Source of the DNA: Silvibacterium dinghuense
Lineage (GTDB): Bacteria > Acidobacteriota > Terriglobia > Terriglobales > Acidobacteriaceae
Direction of reading: 5' to 3'
NCBI RefSeq assembly: GCF_004123295.1
Contig: NZ_SDMK01000006.1
Coordinates: forward strand, 81,256-145,255
DNA: 64,000 nucleotides
Shown here: positions 20,974 to 29,948 of the stretch, piece by piece
Layout: each line of letters starts with the position of its first letter
Position numbering within the stretch: position 1 is the stretch's first letter
Translations under genes and position numbers: made by a program
The notes under the pieces: model-generated
Database searches by the model: none
Seen by the model: only the letters and a program-made list of their open reading frames with translations
What the model was told of the DNA's origin: nothing

Positions 20974-22389
20974 ATGAGTCAGCCCGTTTCCATTGCGGTT
21001 GTCGGTTCCGGTTATGTGGGCCTGGTAGCAGCAGCATGTTTCGCCGAAATCGGTCACAAGGTTATCTGCGTCGACAATGATGAATCCAAGGTAAAGATGC
21101 TGCGTGAAGGCGGCGTGCCGATTCACGAGGAGTATCTCCCCGAACTGCTCGCCCGTCATCGCGGCACCAATATCGAGTTCACCTCGGATCTGCGTTCTGC
21201 AACCAAGCGCGCTCAGGCGATCTTCATCGCCGTGGGAACGCCGCAGAGCAAGACCGGCAGCGCCGATCTCTCCTACGTCGATGCGGTGGCCAGCGAGATT
21301 GCGCGTTCGATCGATGACTACAAGGTGATCGTCGAGAAAAGCACGGTGCCGGTGTACACCAATGAGTGGATCCGTCGCGTAGTGGAGCGCAATGGTGTAG
21401 CCCGTGAGCTCTTCGATGTGGCATCGAACCCCGAGTTCCTGCGTGAAGGCACGGCCGTGGTGGACTTCATCCATGCTGACCGCATTGTCATCGGTGTCGA
21501 AAACGACAAGGCCGGCCAGGTGCTGCGTGATATCTACGCTCCGCTGACTTCGGGCGAATACTTCAAGCTCGACCATGCGGTTCCGGGCGATCTCACGGCG
21601 GACACCCCTCCGGCGCTTCTACAGACCTCAACCAAGGCCGCGGAGTTGATCAAGCATGCCTCGAATGCCTTCCTGGCAATGAAGATCTCCTTCATCAACG
21701 TGGTCTCGAATGTCTGCGAGGCGGTGGGTGCGGACGTGGAGCAGGTCTCGAAGGGCATGGGCATGGACAGCCGTATCGGGCCCAAGTTCCTCAAGGCCGG
21801 CATCGGTTATGGCGGCTCCTGCTTCCCCAAGGACGTTGCGGCATTCCGCTATGTTGCTGAGCAGCTTGGCGTAGACTTCGACCTGCTGAAGGAAGTGGAA
21901 GAGATCAACGAAGAGCAGAAGAGCCGCTTCTTCCAGAAGGTGCGTTCGGCGTTGTGGACCTTCCGCAGCAAGAAGGTCGGCGTGCTCGGCCTGGCCTTCA
22001 AGGGTGGCACGGATGACATCCGCGAGAGCCCGGCGCTCGACATCGTGCATAGCCTGCTCAAGGAAGGTTGCTCGGTCGTAGCGTTTGACCCTGCGGCTAT
22101 TGACCGGACGAAGGAAGTGATTCCGCCCTCCGAGAAGATGCAGTATGTCAATGACGCTTATGCTGCGGCACAGGATGCGGATGCGCTGCTGATCCTGACC
22201 GATTGGCATGAGTTTGCAGAGCTCGACCTCGCGAAGCTGCACTATACGCTGCGCTACCCCATCATCATCGACGGCCGTAATCTCTACGATCCGGCTCAGA
22301 TGATCGAAGCGGGCTTCACTTATCTGAGCGTGGGCCGCCCGGCGGCGCAGCAGACGCGGGATACCGCGGTCTGGCATCGCCTGCCGTAA
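20974..22389 (+). CDS. ugd: UDP-glucose 6-dehydrogenase
   Basis: Ugd oxidises UDP-glucose to UDP-glucuronate using two NAD. The 471-residue protein has the Rossmann motif VGSGYVGLVAAACFAEIGH and the EKSTVP and NPEFLREG motifs. Catalytic Cys283 lies in GYGGSCFPKD. GLAFKGGTDDIRESPA is present in the UDP-binding domain. The ATG at 20974 is spaced 7 bases from AGGAG. A GTG one codon earlier is less likely. Its product could feed the UDP-xylose synthase gene at 2711 or surface polymers made by the nearby glycosyltransferases. Confidence 0.95.
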   Translation: MSQPVSIAVVGSGYVGLVAAACFAEIGHKVICVDNDESKVKMLREGGVPIHEEYLPELLARHRGTNIEFTSDLRSATKRAQAIFIAVGTPQSKTGSADLSYVDAVASEIARSIDDYKVIVEKSTVPVYTNEWIRRVVERNGVARELFDVASNPEFLREGTAVVDFIHADRIVIGVENDKAGQVLRDIYAPLTSGEYFKLDHAVPGDLTADTPPALLQTSTKAAELIKHASNAFLAMKISFINVVSNVCEAVGADVEQVSKGMGMDSRIGPKFLKAGIGYGGSCFPKDVAAFRYVAEQLGVDFDLLKEVEEINEEQKSRFFQKVRSALWTFRSKKVGVLGLAFKGGTDDIRESPALDIVHSLLKEGCSVVAFDPAAIDRTKEVIPPSEKMQYVNDAYAAAQDADALLILTDWHEFAELDLAKLHYTLRYPIIIDGRNLYDPAQMIEAGFTYLSVGRPAAQQTRDTAVWHRLP

Positions 22390-22402
22390 CTCCTTTCTGC
22401 CG

Positions 22403-22437
22403 GGCGCAGGTTCCCGGATATCTCCGGGATCTGCGCC
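22403..22437 (+). terminator. Hairpin downstream of ugd
   Basis: Nested stem: GGCGCAG (22403-22409) with CTGCGCC (22431-22437), and CCCGGA with TCCGGG inside. There is no T-run after it, so termination is only suggested by position 14 bases after the stop codon. Confidence 0.4.
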
Positions 22438-22545
22438 TAAGGCATGATCCACGCTGAGCGTATATTCGGTGCAGCCTTCTACTGCCCCCTCATCATATGC
22501 AGAAGCAGTGCCGATGCCGGGATCTGAGAGCATCCGGTTTTCCTT

Positions 22546-23646
22546 ATGGATATGTCTGGTATTGCCACGCGTAGTGTGAAGCGAGTTCTGATCTACCGAC
22601 TCGGAAGTCTGGGTGACACCGTAGTGGCTTTGCCTGCTTTGCGCCTGGTGGCGCGCACCTTTGCGCATGCGCAAAAGATGATGCTGACAAATCTTCCGGT
22701 ACATGCCAAGGCTCCGGCAGCCTCAGCTATCCTTGGCAGCTCGGGGCTCGTGGATGGCTATTTCAGCTATCCGGTCGGCACACGCAGCCCGATCAAGCTC
22801 CTTCGACTATGGTGGTCCATCCGCCGCTTCCGTCCTGACATCTTGATCTATCTGGCGAAGCCTCGCGGCGAGCAGGCAGTCCTGCGTGATGAGCGCTTTT
22901 TCCGGAGTTGTGGTGTAAAAACGATCGTCGGTCTTCCTCTCGGAGACCGCGCGATCAACCTACAATACTCTTCCGGCCTATGGGAGAGCGAGGCTGGCCG
23001 GCTTGCGCGCAGCATAAAAGATCTGGGCGAGATCGATTTGGACGCGCCGGAGAGCTGGGACCTCGGTTTGTCGGAGGCAGAAGAGAGAAAGGCCAGCAAC
23101 GTTCTCTCTGAAACCGAAGGCCGGCCGCTGATCGCATGTGGGCCGGGCACCAAAATGCAGGCCAAGGATTGGGGGACAGAGAACTGGTGCGCGCTGATGA
23201 CGGTGCTCTCCGGGAAGCTAGATCGGCATGTCCTGGTCCTGGTAGGCGCAAAGGAAGACAGAGATGTGAGCGCAAAGCTCGCTGTCGCGTGGGGTGGCAT
23301 GGCGGTGAACCTTTGCGGCGATCTTTCTCCTCGTGAGACGGCAGCGGTACTGCGCAGGACTGAGCTGTTTCTTGGCCCGGATAGCGGCCCTATGCACTTT
23401 GCGGCGGGTGCCGGCGTGCCTTGTGTCATCGCATTTGCAGCGCGGACCAGGCCGGGCATCTGGTTTCCTCAGGGCAACGGACATCGGGTACTGTATCGGC
23501 AGATGGACTGTGCGGGATGCAATCTCGAAACCTGTACCGAACATGAGAGGAAGTGTCTGACCGCCATTTCCGTCGAGGACATGTTCCACGCGGCGATGGA
23601 GGTTCTGGAGCGCCGGCGAAGCGAGTCAGGTGCAGCTTGCGAGTAG
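22546..23646 (+). CDS. Family 9 glycosyltransferase (heptosyltransferase-like)
   Basis: A 366-residue GT-B enzyme of the ADP-heptose:LPS heptosyltransferase family. The N-terminus has VLIYRLGSLGDTVVALPALR, the classic family opening. The C-terminal half has GPGTKMQAKDWGTENW, LVLVGAKEDRD and LFLGPDSGPMHFAAGAGVPCVIAF, the nucleotide-sugar binding part. It should transfer heptose to inner-core lipopolysaccharide at the cytoplasmic face. It opens a run with hldD, and ADP-heptose genes lie next to it, which supports heptose as donor. It ends 19 bases before hldD. Confidence 0.88.
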   Translation: MDMSGIATRSVKRVLIYRLGSLGDTVVALPALRLVARTFAHAQKMMLTNLPVHAKAPAASAILGSSGLVDGYFSYPVGTRSPIKLLRLWWSIRRFRPDILIYLAKPRGEQAVLRDERFFRSCGVKTIVGLPLGDRAINLQYSSGLWESEAGRLARSIKDLGEIDLDAPESWDLGLSEAEERKASNVLSETEGRPLIACGPGTKMQAKDWGTENWCALMTVLSGKLDRHVLVLVGAKEDRDVSAKLAVAWGGMAVNLCGDLSPRETAAVLRRTELFLGPDSGPMHFAAGAGVPCVIAFAARTRPGIWFPQGNGHRVLYRQMDCAGCNLETCTEHERKCLTAISVEDMFHAAMEVLERRRSESGAACE

Positions 23647-23665
23647 AAGACAAGGAAAAGAGAAA

Positions 23666-24664
23666 ATGCACATTGTTACGGGCGGTGCGGGATTTATTGG
23701 CAGTAACCTTGTCCACGAACTAAACCGGCAGGGTATTATCGACATTCTTGTTGTCGATAACTTTGCTGACTCACGAAAGCTTTTCAATCTGCATGGCGCG
23801 CGCTTTGTCGACTATATGGACAAGAGGGAGTTTCGGCGTGCACTTGAGGAGAAGGCACTTCGGCTGTCCAAGGTAAGCGCGATCTATCACCAGGGAGCGT
23901 GCTCCAACACGCTGGTCGATGATGGCGTGTACATGATGGACAATAACTTCACCACGTCCAAGGTGCTTCTGCATTACGCACTGGAGCAGGGGGCGCCGTT
24001 TGTCTATGCCTCGACGGCAGCGGTGTATGGTCTGAGCGGGCCAGGGCATTTCACGCCGACTCTCAAAAATGAAAAGCCGTTGAATATCTATGGCTTCTCA
24101 AAGTTGGCATTCGATCATTACGTGCGGAGCTTGCTCGGAAAAGAAACGATAAAGAGCACGGTGGTGGGCCTGCGCTACTTCAATGTGTATGGTCCGCGAG
24201 AGCAGCACAAGGGACGCATGGCTTCAGTGATCCACCATTTCACCAAGCAGATTCTGGAAACAGGTCGAGTGCGTCTCTTTGAGGGGTCAGGGGGATATGG
24301 GAATGGCGAGCAACGCCGGGACTTTGTCTATGTGCGCGATCTCGCCCGCCTCAATCTTTTTTTTGCACAGACATCTGCGCTTGAGCGTGGTACGGCAGGG
24401 GAAGAACGGATCTATCAGGGGGTGGTGAATGCAGGCTCCGGACAAGCCCGAACCTTCAATGAAGTAGCGCGGGCGCTGATGTCTGTCCATGGGCCGGCTC
24501 AGATCGAATACATCCCGTTCCCGGCTGATTTGGATACCCGCTATCAGCACTTCACGGAGGCCGATCTGACCGGACTGCGTGCTCTCGGGTATGACCAGCC
24601 GATGACGCAGCTCAAGGACGGCATCCAGGAAACATTCGCGGCCATGGCGGAGATGGCCGTTTAG
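23666..24664 (+). CDS. hldD: ADP-L-glycero-D-manno-heptose 6-epimerase
   Basis: HldD (RfaD) epimerises ADP-D,D-heptose to ADP-L,D-heptose, the last step of the pathway. The 332-residue SDR protein starts MHIVTGGAGFIGSNLVHEL and has the family's LVVDNFADSRKLFNL. Catalytic Tyr and Lys are in NIYGFSKLAFD, and QHKGRMASVIHHF and GNGEQRRDFVYVRDLA are diagnostic of HldD. The frame is open 36 bases upstream, but the ATG at 23666 fits the family start. Its stop (TAG 24662-24664) shares two bases with the stop of the convergent gmhB gene. Confidence 0.93.
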   Translation: MHIVTGGAGFIGSNLVHELNRQGIIDILVVDNFADSRKLFNLHGARFVDYMDKREFRRALEEKALRLSKVSAIYHQGACSNTLVDDGVYMMDNNFTTSKVLLHYALEQGAPFVYASTAAVYGLSGPGHFTPTLKNEKPLNIYGFSKLAFDHYVRSLLGKETIKSTVVGLRYFNVYGPREQHKGRMASVIHHFTKQILETGRVRLFEGSGGYGNGEQRRDFVYVRDLARLNLFFAQTSALERGTAGEERIYQGVVNAGSGQARTFNEVARALMSVHGPAQIEYIPFPADLDTRYQHFTEADLTGLRALGYDQPMTQLKDGIQETFAAMAEMAV

Positions 24665-25248
24665 GGCGATTCTTCACCGAGAATCCGGGCAACTCCTTCT
24701 GCCAGGCTGTGGATCACGCATACGGCGAGCTCCGCTGCTTTCTGTACGCCGGGCTTGCGCGTCGCTGGATCGCCAAGAAGGAAGAAACTCGGAGCTCCGA
24801 AGTTCCGCGCCGCTTCGATATCCGAGAGGGAGTCGCCGATGACGAGGCTGTTTGCTGTGGAGAGCTCCGGAAAATCTCTGCGTGCCTGCGTGAAGAGGCC
24901 GGTCTTCGGTTTGCGGCAGTCACACGCATTCCGGTCGTGCGGACAGAGGTAAAAGCCATCGATGTGCGCGTTGCTGGCCGCAAGCTGCATCTGTAACTGC
25001 TGATGGATGAATTCCACGTCTGCGGCGCTGTAGAGCCCGAGTGCGATACCCCGCTGATTTGTGATTACAATAACGGTACGTCCGGAGCTGTTGAGGGCGG
25101 CAATGGCGGGAGCGACTCCTGGAAGCAGGTGAAATTGATCACAGTGGCCAATGTATGTTCCTTCTTCCGGCTTGTGGTTGATGACGCCGTCGCGGTCAAG
25201 CAGAATATAGCGAATATGATCAAAGCCGGTTGCGTGATGAATGACCAT
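24661..25248 (-). CDS. gmhB: D-glycero-beta-D-manno-heptose 1,7-bisphosphate 7-phosphatase
   Basis: GmhB removes the 7-phosphate from heptose bisphosphate. The protein is a HAD phosphatase of the histidinol-phosphatase-like branch. Motif I is ILLDRDGVIN and motif II is VIVITNQRGIALG. A zinc loop (CPHDRNACDCRKP) carries the Cys/His ligands of GmhB, and motif III/IV is GDSLSDIEAARN. From the ATG at 25248 it has 195 residues, close to the family length. An ATG at 25281 would add 11 residues; neither has a clear ribosome site. It is the only pathway gene here on the minus strand, facing hldD. Confidence 0.9.
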   Translation of the reverse strand: MVIHHATGFDHIRYILLDRDGVINHKPEEGTYIGHCDQFHLLPGVAPAIAALNSSGRTVIVITNQRGIALGLYSAADVEFIHQQLQMQLAASNAHIDGFYLCPHDRNACDCRKPKTGLFTQARRDFPELSTANSLVIGDSLSDIEAARNFGAPSFFLLGDPATRKPGVQKAAELAVCVIHSLAEGVARILGEESP

Positions 25249-25330
25249 GGAAAGTTCTCGATCTTGAGGTGATAGCCTCATTTTTCAATAAAGCTTAAGC
25301 TCATGGCAATCCGATCGGTTTGGAGTATCG

Positions 25331-25948
25331 ATGCCAGTTATTGCAAAGCAGTCGACGCTATTCACGCAGGCAATCGCAGATCATCAGAAAGTCATCGAGG
25401 CATTAGCATCCCAGCAGCAGGTCCTCGAGCGGATTGCCGATGCGATGACGCAGGCCATCCTTTCAGGGAAGAAAGTTTTATGGTGCGGCAACGGCGGAAG
25501 CGCTGCTGATTCGCAACACCTCGCCGCTGAATTCGTGGGGCGCTTCCGGCGCGAGAGACGCGGGCTGCCTTCGATGGCGCTGACTACGGATACCTCGGTG
25601 CTGACCTCGGTTGCAAACGACTATGGCTTTGAGGAGATCTTCCGCCGGCAGGTACAGGCGCATTGTATGCCGGGCGATGTGGTGGTTGGAATCACCACAT
25701 CAGGCAACAGCAGAAATGTATGCGCAGCTCTCCGCGAAGCGCGGGTGATGGGAGCCTTTACGGTCGGGTTTACCGGCACTGGTGGCGGAACATTGGGAAC
25801 CATCGCCGATGTGATGTTGTGCGTTCCCTCCGATGATACGGCGCGCATCCAGGAAGCGCATATTCTTTGTGGGCATGTCCTGTGCGATTGGGTGGAGGTC
25901 GCCGTGTGCGAGCGCGCAGATGCCGAAAGAGAAGGGCTCACGCAATGA
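25331..25948 (+). CDS. gmhA: Sedoheptulose-7-phosphate isomerase
   Basis: GmhA converts sedoheptulose 7-phosphate to D-glycero-D-manno-heptose 7-phosphate, the entry step of ADP-heptose synthesis. The 205-residue SIS-domain protein has WCGNGGSAADSQHLAAEFVGRF, a near-perfect family signature, plus GITTSGNSRNVCAAL and the C-terminal QEAHILCGHVLCDWVE with the zinc-binding His and Glu residues. The ATG at 25331 has TGGAG upstream. Its TGA overlaps the hldE ATG (ATGA), so the two are translationally coupled. Confidence 0.94.
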   Translation: MPVIAKQSTLFTQAIADHQKVIEALASQQQVLERIADAMTQAILSGKKVLWCGNGGSAADSQHLAAEFVGRFRRERRGLPSMALTTDTSVLTSVANDYGFEEIFRRQVQAHCMPGDVVVGITTSGNSRNVCAALREARVMGAFTVGFTGTGGGTLGTIADVMLCVPSDDTARIQEAHILCGHVLCDWVEVAVCERADAEREGLTQ

Positions 25949-27420
25949 TGAAGGATCTGCACCGCATCTTGCAGCTGATCGAAGACAACTGGCGGAAGAT
26001 TCACGTGCTGGTAGTAGGTGATGTCATGCTCGATCGATTTGTCTGGGGCGATGTGGAGCGCATCTCTCCGGAGGCACCGGTGCCGATCGTTCGCGTGGTG
26101 CATCGCAGCGAACAGCCGGGTGGCGCAGCCAACGTTGCCATGAATATTGTCGGATTGGGTGCGAAGGCTAGTCTCTTCGGCTTTTGCGGTAAGGATGCAG
26201 ATGGAGAATCGTTGCATACCTGCTTGGCAAAAGCCGGTGTCGATGCCCATATGCTGCGGGTGGAGAGCCATCCCACGACGACCAAACAGCGTGTGATGAG
26301 CGGTAGGCAGCAGATGCTGCGCCTGGATATGGAAAGACCGGACGGCTATTCAGGAGAAGAGTATGAGGAGTTGATTGCCAGCGTGGAAGAGACCATGCCG
26401 TCTGCCGATGCGATCGTGCTCTCCGACTATGCCAAAGGAGTTCTTTCCGAAGAGGCGTGCCAGAGGATTATTCAGCGCGCGCGGGAGCATGGCCTTCCCG
26501 TGCTGGTCGATCCGAAGCAGAGAAGCTTTACGCGGTACCGCGGCGCTACGACGATCTGTCCGAACCTGAGTGAGCTTTCCGTTGCAACAGGAGTGGCCGC
26601 AAAAGAGCTGAGCTCGATTCTCGAGGCCGGCAGAGGAATGATTCCAAAACTTGCGCTCGATTTTCTCACCGTAACGCTTAGCGAGAAGGGAATTGCGGTG
26701 TTGCGCGAGGATACACAGAGAACATTCCCTGCTGTTGCGCAGCAGGTATTCGATGTCTCTGGTGCTGGTGACACTGTGATTGCGACACTGGCGCTCTCCC
26801 TGGCCAGCGGACTGGAGATCGAGACAGCGGTTCCGTTGGCAAATATTGCTGCTGGGGTGGTGGTAAGCAAGGTGGGAACCGTCCCTATCACGCGCGAGGA
26901 ACTGGCCACACGGCTTATGCCCGAAATCGAGTTGCAGGCCGAAGAGAAGGTCCTGACGCTGAATCGGCTTCGCACCCGGGTCTCCGCGTGGCGCGCGAAT
27001 GGGCAGAGCGTGGTCTTCACGAATGGGTGCTTCGATCTTTTACATATCGGCCACATCACGCTGCTGGAAGACGCGCGGCGGCAGGGGGACCGGTTGATTG
27101 TAGGTATCAACAGTGACCAATCGGTACGCGAACTGAAGGGGCCGACACGCCCCATGGTCGGCGAGCGCGAACGAGCATACGTCCTTGCTGCATTGGCAGC
27201 GGTAGACGCGGTGGTGATCTTCGCGGAGGCGACCCCTCTGGCCCTGATGGAAGCTCTGCGGCCAGACGTAATCGTCAAGGGTGGCGATTACAGTGAAGAG
27301 ACCGTTGTGGGAGCAAAAGAGGTACGCTCTTGGGGTGGGAGAGTCAAGATCATTCCCACTGTCGAAGGCTTCAGTACCACCCGGCTGATCGCCAAGGCCG
27401 CTGCTCCTGTGCTGCCATAA
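25945..27420 (+). CDS. hldE: Bifunctional heptose 7-phosphate kinase / heptose 1-phosphate adenylyltransferase
   Basis: HldE phosphorylates heptose 7-phosphate and later adenylates heptose 1-phosphate. The 491-residue protein has both domains. Residues about 1-330 are a PfkB-type kinase (PEAPVPIVRV, GGAANVAMNIVGLGAKASLF, LSDYAKGVLS, and the FDVSGAGDTVIATLAL active-site Asp). Residues about 350-491 are a nucleotidyltransferase with FTNGCFDLLHIGHITLLEDA (HxGH), VGINSD and GGDYSEETVVGAKEV. This fused form matches E. coli HldE. It starts inside the gmhA stop codon. Confidence 0.95.
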   Translation: MMKDLHRILQLIEDNWRKIHVLVVGDVMLDRFVWGDVERISPEAPVPIVRVVHRSEQPGGAANVAMNIVGLGAKASLFGFCGKDADGESLHTCLAKAGVDAHMLRVESHPTTTKQRVMSGRQQMLRLDMERPDGYSGEEYEELIASVEETMPSADAIVLSDYAKGVLSEEACQRIIQRAREHGLPVLVDPKQRSFTRYRGATTICPNLSELSVATGVAAKELSSILEAGRGMIPKLALDFLTVTLSEKGIAVLREDTQRTFPAVAQQVFDVSGAGDTVIATLALSLASGLEIETAVPLANIAAGVVVSKVGTVPITREELATRLMPEIELQAEEKVLTLNRLRTRVSAWRANGQSVVFTNGCFDLLHIGHITLLEDARRQGDRLIVGINSDQSVRELKGPTRPMVGERERAYVLAALAAVDAVVIFAEATPLALMEALRPDVIVKGGDYSEETVVGAKEVRSWGGRVKIIPTVEGFSTTRLIAKAAAPVLP

Positions 27421-27497
27421 ACGGCACGGAGAAAAGCTCCGGAGGCGCATTTGCTTGTCTCTTCAACTTCGCCGATGTCCTCCGGTTTGGTGATCGG

Positions 27498-28721
27498 CTA
27501 TGCGCCAGTCTGGGTTACCGGTTGTGCTTGTGCAACCAATTCCACACCATCGCGATGGAACATCTGGCGGATGCCGCGCAGCGCCTGGCGCGTGCGTTCT
27601 TCATTCTCGATAAGCGAAAAGCGCACGTAGCCGTCCCCGTATTCGCCGAACCCGATACCGGGGCTCACCGCGACCTTCGCTTCTTTCAGCAGCAGTGTTG
27701 AGAACTCAAGCGAGCCAAGGTGGCGATAGTGTTCCGGAATCGGCGCCCAGACAAACATCGTGGCCTTGGGGAGCGACACCTGCCAGCCGAGCTTGTTCAG
27801 ACCCTGTACCAGGACGTCGCGGCGCGAGCGATAAATGTCGCAAATTTCCGTGACGCACTCCTGCGGGCCTTCCAGTGCGAGGATCGACGCAACCTGGATC
27901 GGGGTAAAGGTGCCGTAATCGAAGTAGCTCTTGAGGCGTGCCAGCGCAGCGACCAGCTTGGGATTGCCGACCATGAAGCCGACGCGCCAGCCGGGCATGT
28001 TGTAGCTCTTCGAGAGTGTGAAGAACTCGACGGCAATATCCTTGGCGCCGGGGACTTCAAGGATCGAGGGCGCGCGGTAGCCGTCGAAGACGATGTCCGC
28101 ATAGGCCAGGTCGTGTACGAGGTAAATGCCGTGCTGGCGGCAAAGATCGACGACGCGCTCGAAGAAGCTCAACTCCACGCACTGGGTTGTGGGATTGGCA
28201 GGGAAGTTGAGGATCAGCATCTTCGGCTTGGGATACATGAGCGGAATGGTCTGCTCAAGCTCGGCAAGGAAGCTGTCCGTGTCATGGATGGCAATGCTGC
28301 GGATGTTCGCTCCGGCGATCACCGGGCCGTAGATGTGAATGGGGTAGCTCGGATTGGGCACCAGCACCACGTCGCCCTGGTCAAGCGTGGCCAGGCAGAG
28401 ATGCGCAATGCCCTCCTTCGAGCCGATGGTAACGATTGCTTCCGTATCAGGATCGATGGCGACGTTGTAGCGGCGCTCATACCAGTTGGAGATGGCACGG
28501 CGCAGGCGGGGAATGCCCTTCGAGAGCGAGTAGCGGTGGGTGTCGGGCTTGCGCGCGGCCTCGATCATCTTGTCGACGATGTGCTGCGGCGTGGCCCCAT
28601 CGGGATTGCCCATGCCGAAGTCGATGATGTCTTCTCCGCGGCGTCGTGCGGAGGCCTTGAGCTCGCCGGTGATGTTAAAGACGTAGGCGGGCAGGCGCTT
28701 GATTCTCGAAAACTCTTCCAC
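27498..28721 (-). CDS. alaC: Class I/II aminotransferase, AlaC-like
   Basis: A 407-residue PLP enzyme. The start [17 protein letters not shown] and the stretch [18 protein letters not shown] match alanine/glutamate-pyruvate aminotransferases of the AlaC (YfdZ) type. The PLP Lys238 is in [24 protein letters not shown] and [20 protein letters not shown] complete the active site. It likely interconverts pyruvate and alanine with glutamate. The start is GTG at 28721 with GGGGAA before it. It is convergent with hldE and has no functional link to heptose synthesis. Confidence 0.9.
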   Translation of the reverse strand: MEEFSRIKRLPAYVFNITGELKASARRRGEDIIDFGMGNPDGATPQHIVDKMIEAARKPDTHRYSLSKGIPRLRRAISNWYERRYNVAIDPDTEAIVTIGSKEGIAHLCLATLDQGDVVLVPNPSYPIHIYGPVIAGANIRSIAIHDTDSFLAELEQTIPLMYPKPKMLILNFPANPTTQCVELSFFERVVDLCRQHGIYLVHDLAYADIVFDGYRAPSILEVPGAKDIAVEFFTLSKSYNMPGWRVGFMVGNPKLVAALARLKSYFDYGTFTPIQVASILALEGPQECVTEICDIYRSRRDVLVQGLNKLGWQVSLPKATMFVWAPIPEHYRHLGSLEFSTLLLKEAKVAVSPGIGFGEYGDGYVRFSLIENEERTRQALRGIRQMFHRDGVELVAQAQPVTQTGA

Positions 28722-28812
28722 TGGATTCCCCGTGCTGAATTGATCTGCTTATTGTCTCAGAACTATGGAGGTTCTAATGGTATCCAGCATGGTGCGGGCG
28801 GGTGAAAGCGCT

Positions 28813-29418
28813 TTAGTAGAGCAGATTGCCGGCTTCAGCCTCCACGGCTGCGAGAAATGCGGTGAGAAGCTCGATGCGAGGCTTGGCCAGAGCTTGAGTC
28901 GCGTCGAGTTGAATCTTGCCTGGAAGCGTCTCTAGTGAACGGCGCAGCACGGGGAGAATCTCCGAGAAGCGTGCATAGCGGGTATCGCGGCCGACCTTGG
29001 AAACATTGCGCAGGATACCGATGGCGCCAAGCTGTTCGAGGATATCGGCATCGCGCAGAATCGTTGCTTCGAGGGACTGCGGTGTGTCCTGTGGCTGATG
29101 GTTGCGGATGGCTTCGAGTACGGCGGGAATCTTTTCCGCTGGGAAATCCGTTGACGCGAGAATCTCCGGCGCGCGGGCGCAGGCATAAGCGACGTGATCC
29201 CATGTCTTCAATGCTGTAGCGCCCTCAGGGCGATGGCCGATGAAGACGCCGAGATCGTGCAGCCAGGCTGCGGCAAAGACAACATCGTCGTCATAGGCGA
29301 GACCTTTGCCGATTTCCCGGGTTAAGCGATAAAGGCGAGGTTGGTGACCGAACTTGTCGACAGGTAAGGCTTCACGCTCAAGGATTTGCGGGATTGCGAG
29401 GCGAAAGGAAGGCCGCAT
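28813..29418 (-). CDS. HD domain phosphohydrolase
   Basis: A 201-residue metal-dependent HD-superfamily protein. The HD signature is in VVFAAAWLHDLGVFIGH, and further ligands are likely in HVAYACARAPEIL and ILRDADILEQLG. The chosen start is ATG at 29418; the frame continues upstream with no ribosome site. A TACGAT box lies 9 bases before the ATG, again suggesting a very short leader. Such proteins act as nucleotide or small-metabolite phosphohydrolases; the substrate is unknown. Confidence 0.85.
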   Translation of the reverse strand: MRPSFRLAIPQILEREALPVDKFGHQPRLYRLTREIGKGLAYDDDVVFAAAWLHDLGVFIGHRPEGATALKTWDHVAYACARAPEILASTDFPAEKIPAVLEAIRNHQPQDTPQSLEATILRDADILEQLGAIGILRNVSKVGRDTRYARFSEILPVLRRSLETLPGKIQLDATQALAKPRIELLTAFLAAVEAEAGNLLY

Positions 29419-29948
29419 GCCACTATCGTACTGGCAGCGCTGTCCGCTGGTAACCAAATTTCCGTTCAATCCAGGCTATCGGGTATCCAATAAAACGAAA
29501 TTGTGACGGAATCAGTGACAAATTCTTTTGCGATGGGCAGCATGTGGCACCAGCATCGCTTCCAACTGTAAGAACGATCCGCATTGTTAGAGAAATTTCA
29601 TAAAGAACAGAGCAGAACGCTATCCCGGGACCGGGACTGATACGGAAGATTGACACAAAATCCAGGATGCGATTCCAGCAGGAGATGGTATAGTGTTTCT
29701 TAAACCGGGCTTGCACGAAACTCCGCTTCGCAGAAAGTCCTTTTCTCGGCATGTGCAACCTGTAACGCCGACGGTCGAGAAATATAGCAAAAACTGCCTC
29801 AGAGTAGACACTAGATGAGAGGCAGCGCAGAGCATATTCTTCCTCAGTTCGCGGTCTCTTCTGTTCTCAAACCTACTCTATCGTTTGGGCCTCCCATGAG
29901 ACGTTCTGGCGGCTTACACAAAGGCTATCGATTGTTCTAGAGACAGAT
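29419..29948. other. Long intergenic region upstream of the polyprenyl sugar transferase gene
   Basis: About 530 bases between divergent genes. It is less GC-rich than its flanks, which fits a regulatory region. No gene, tandem repeat or strong hairpin was found. A control region for polysaccharide synthesis is plausible but not shown. Confidence 0.45.
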
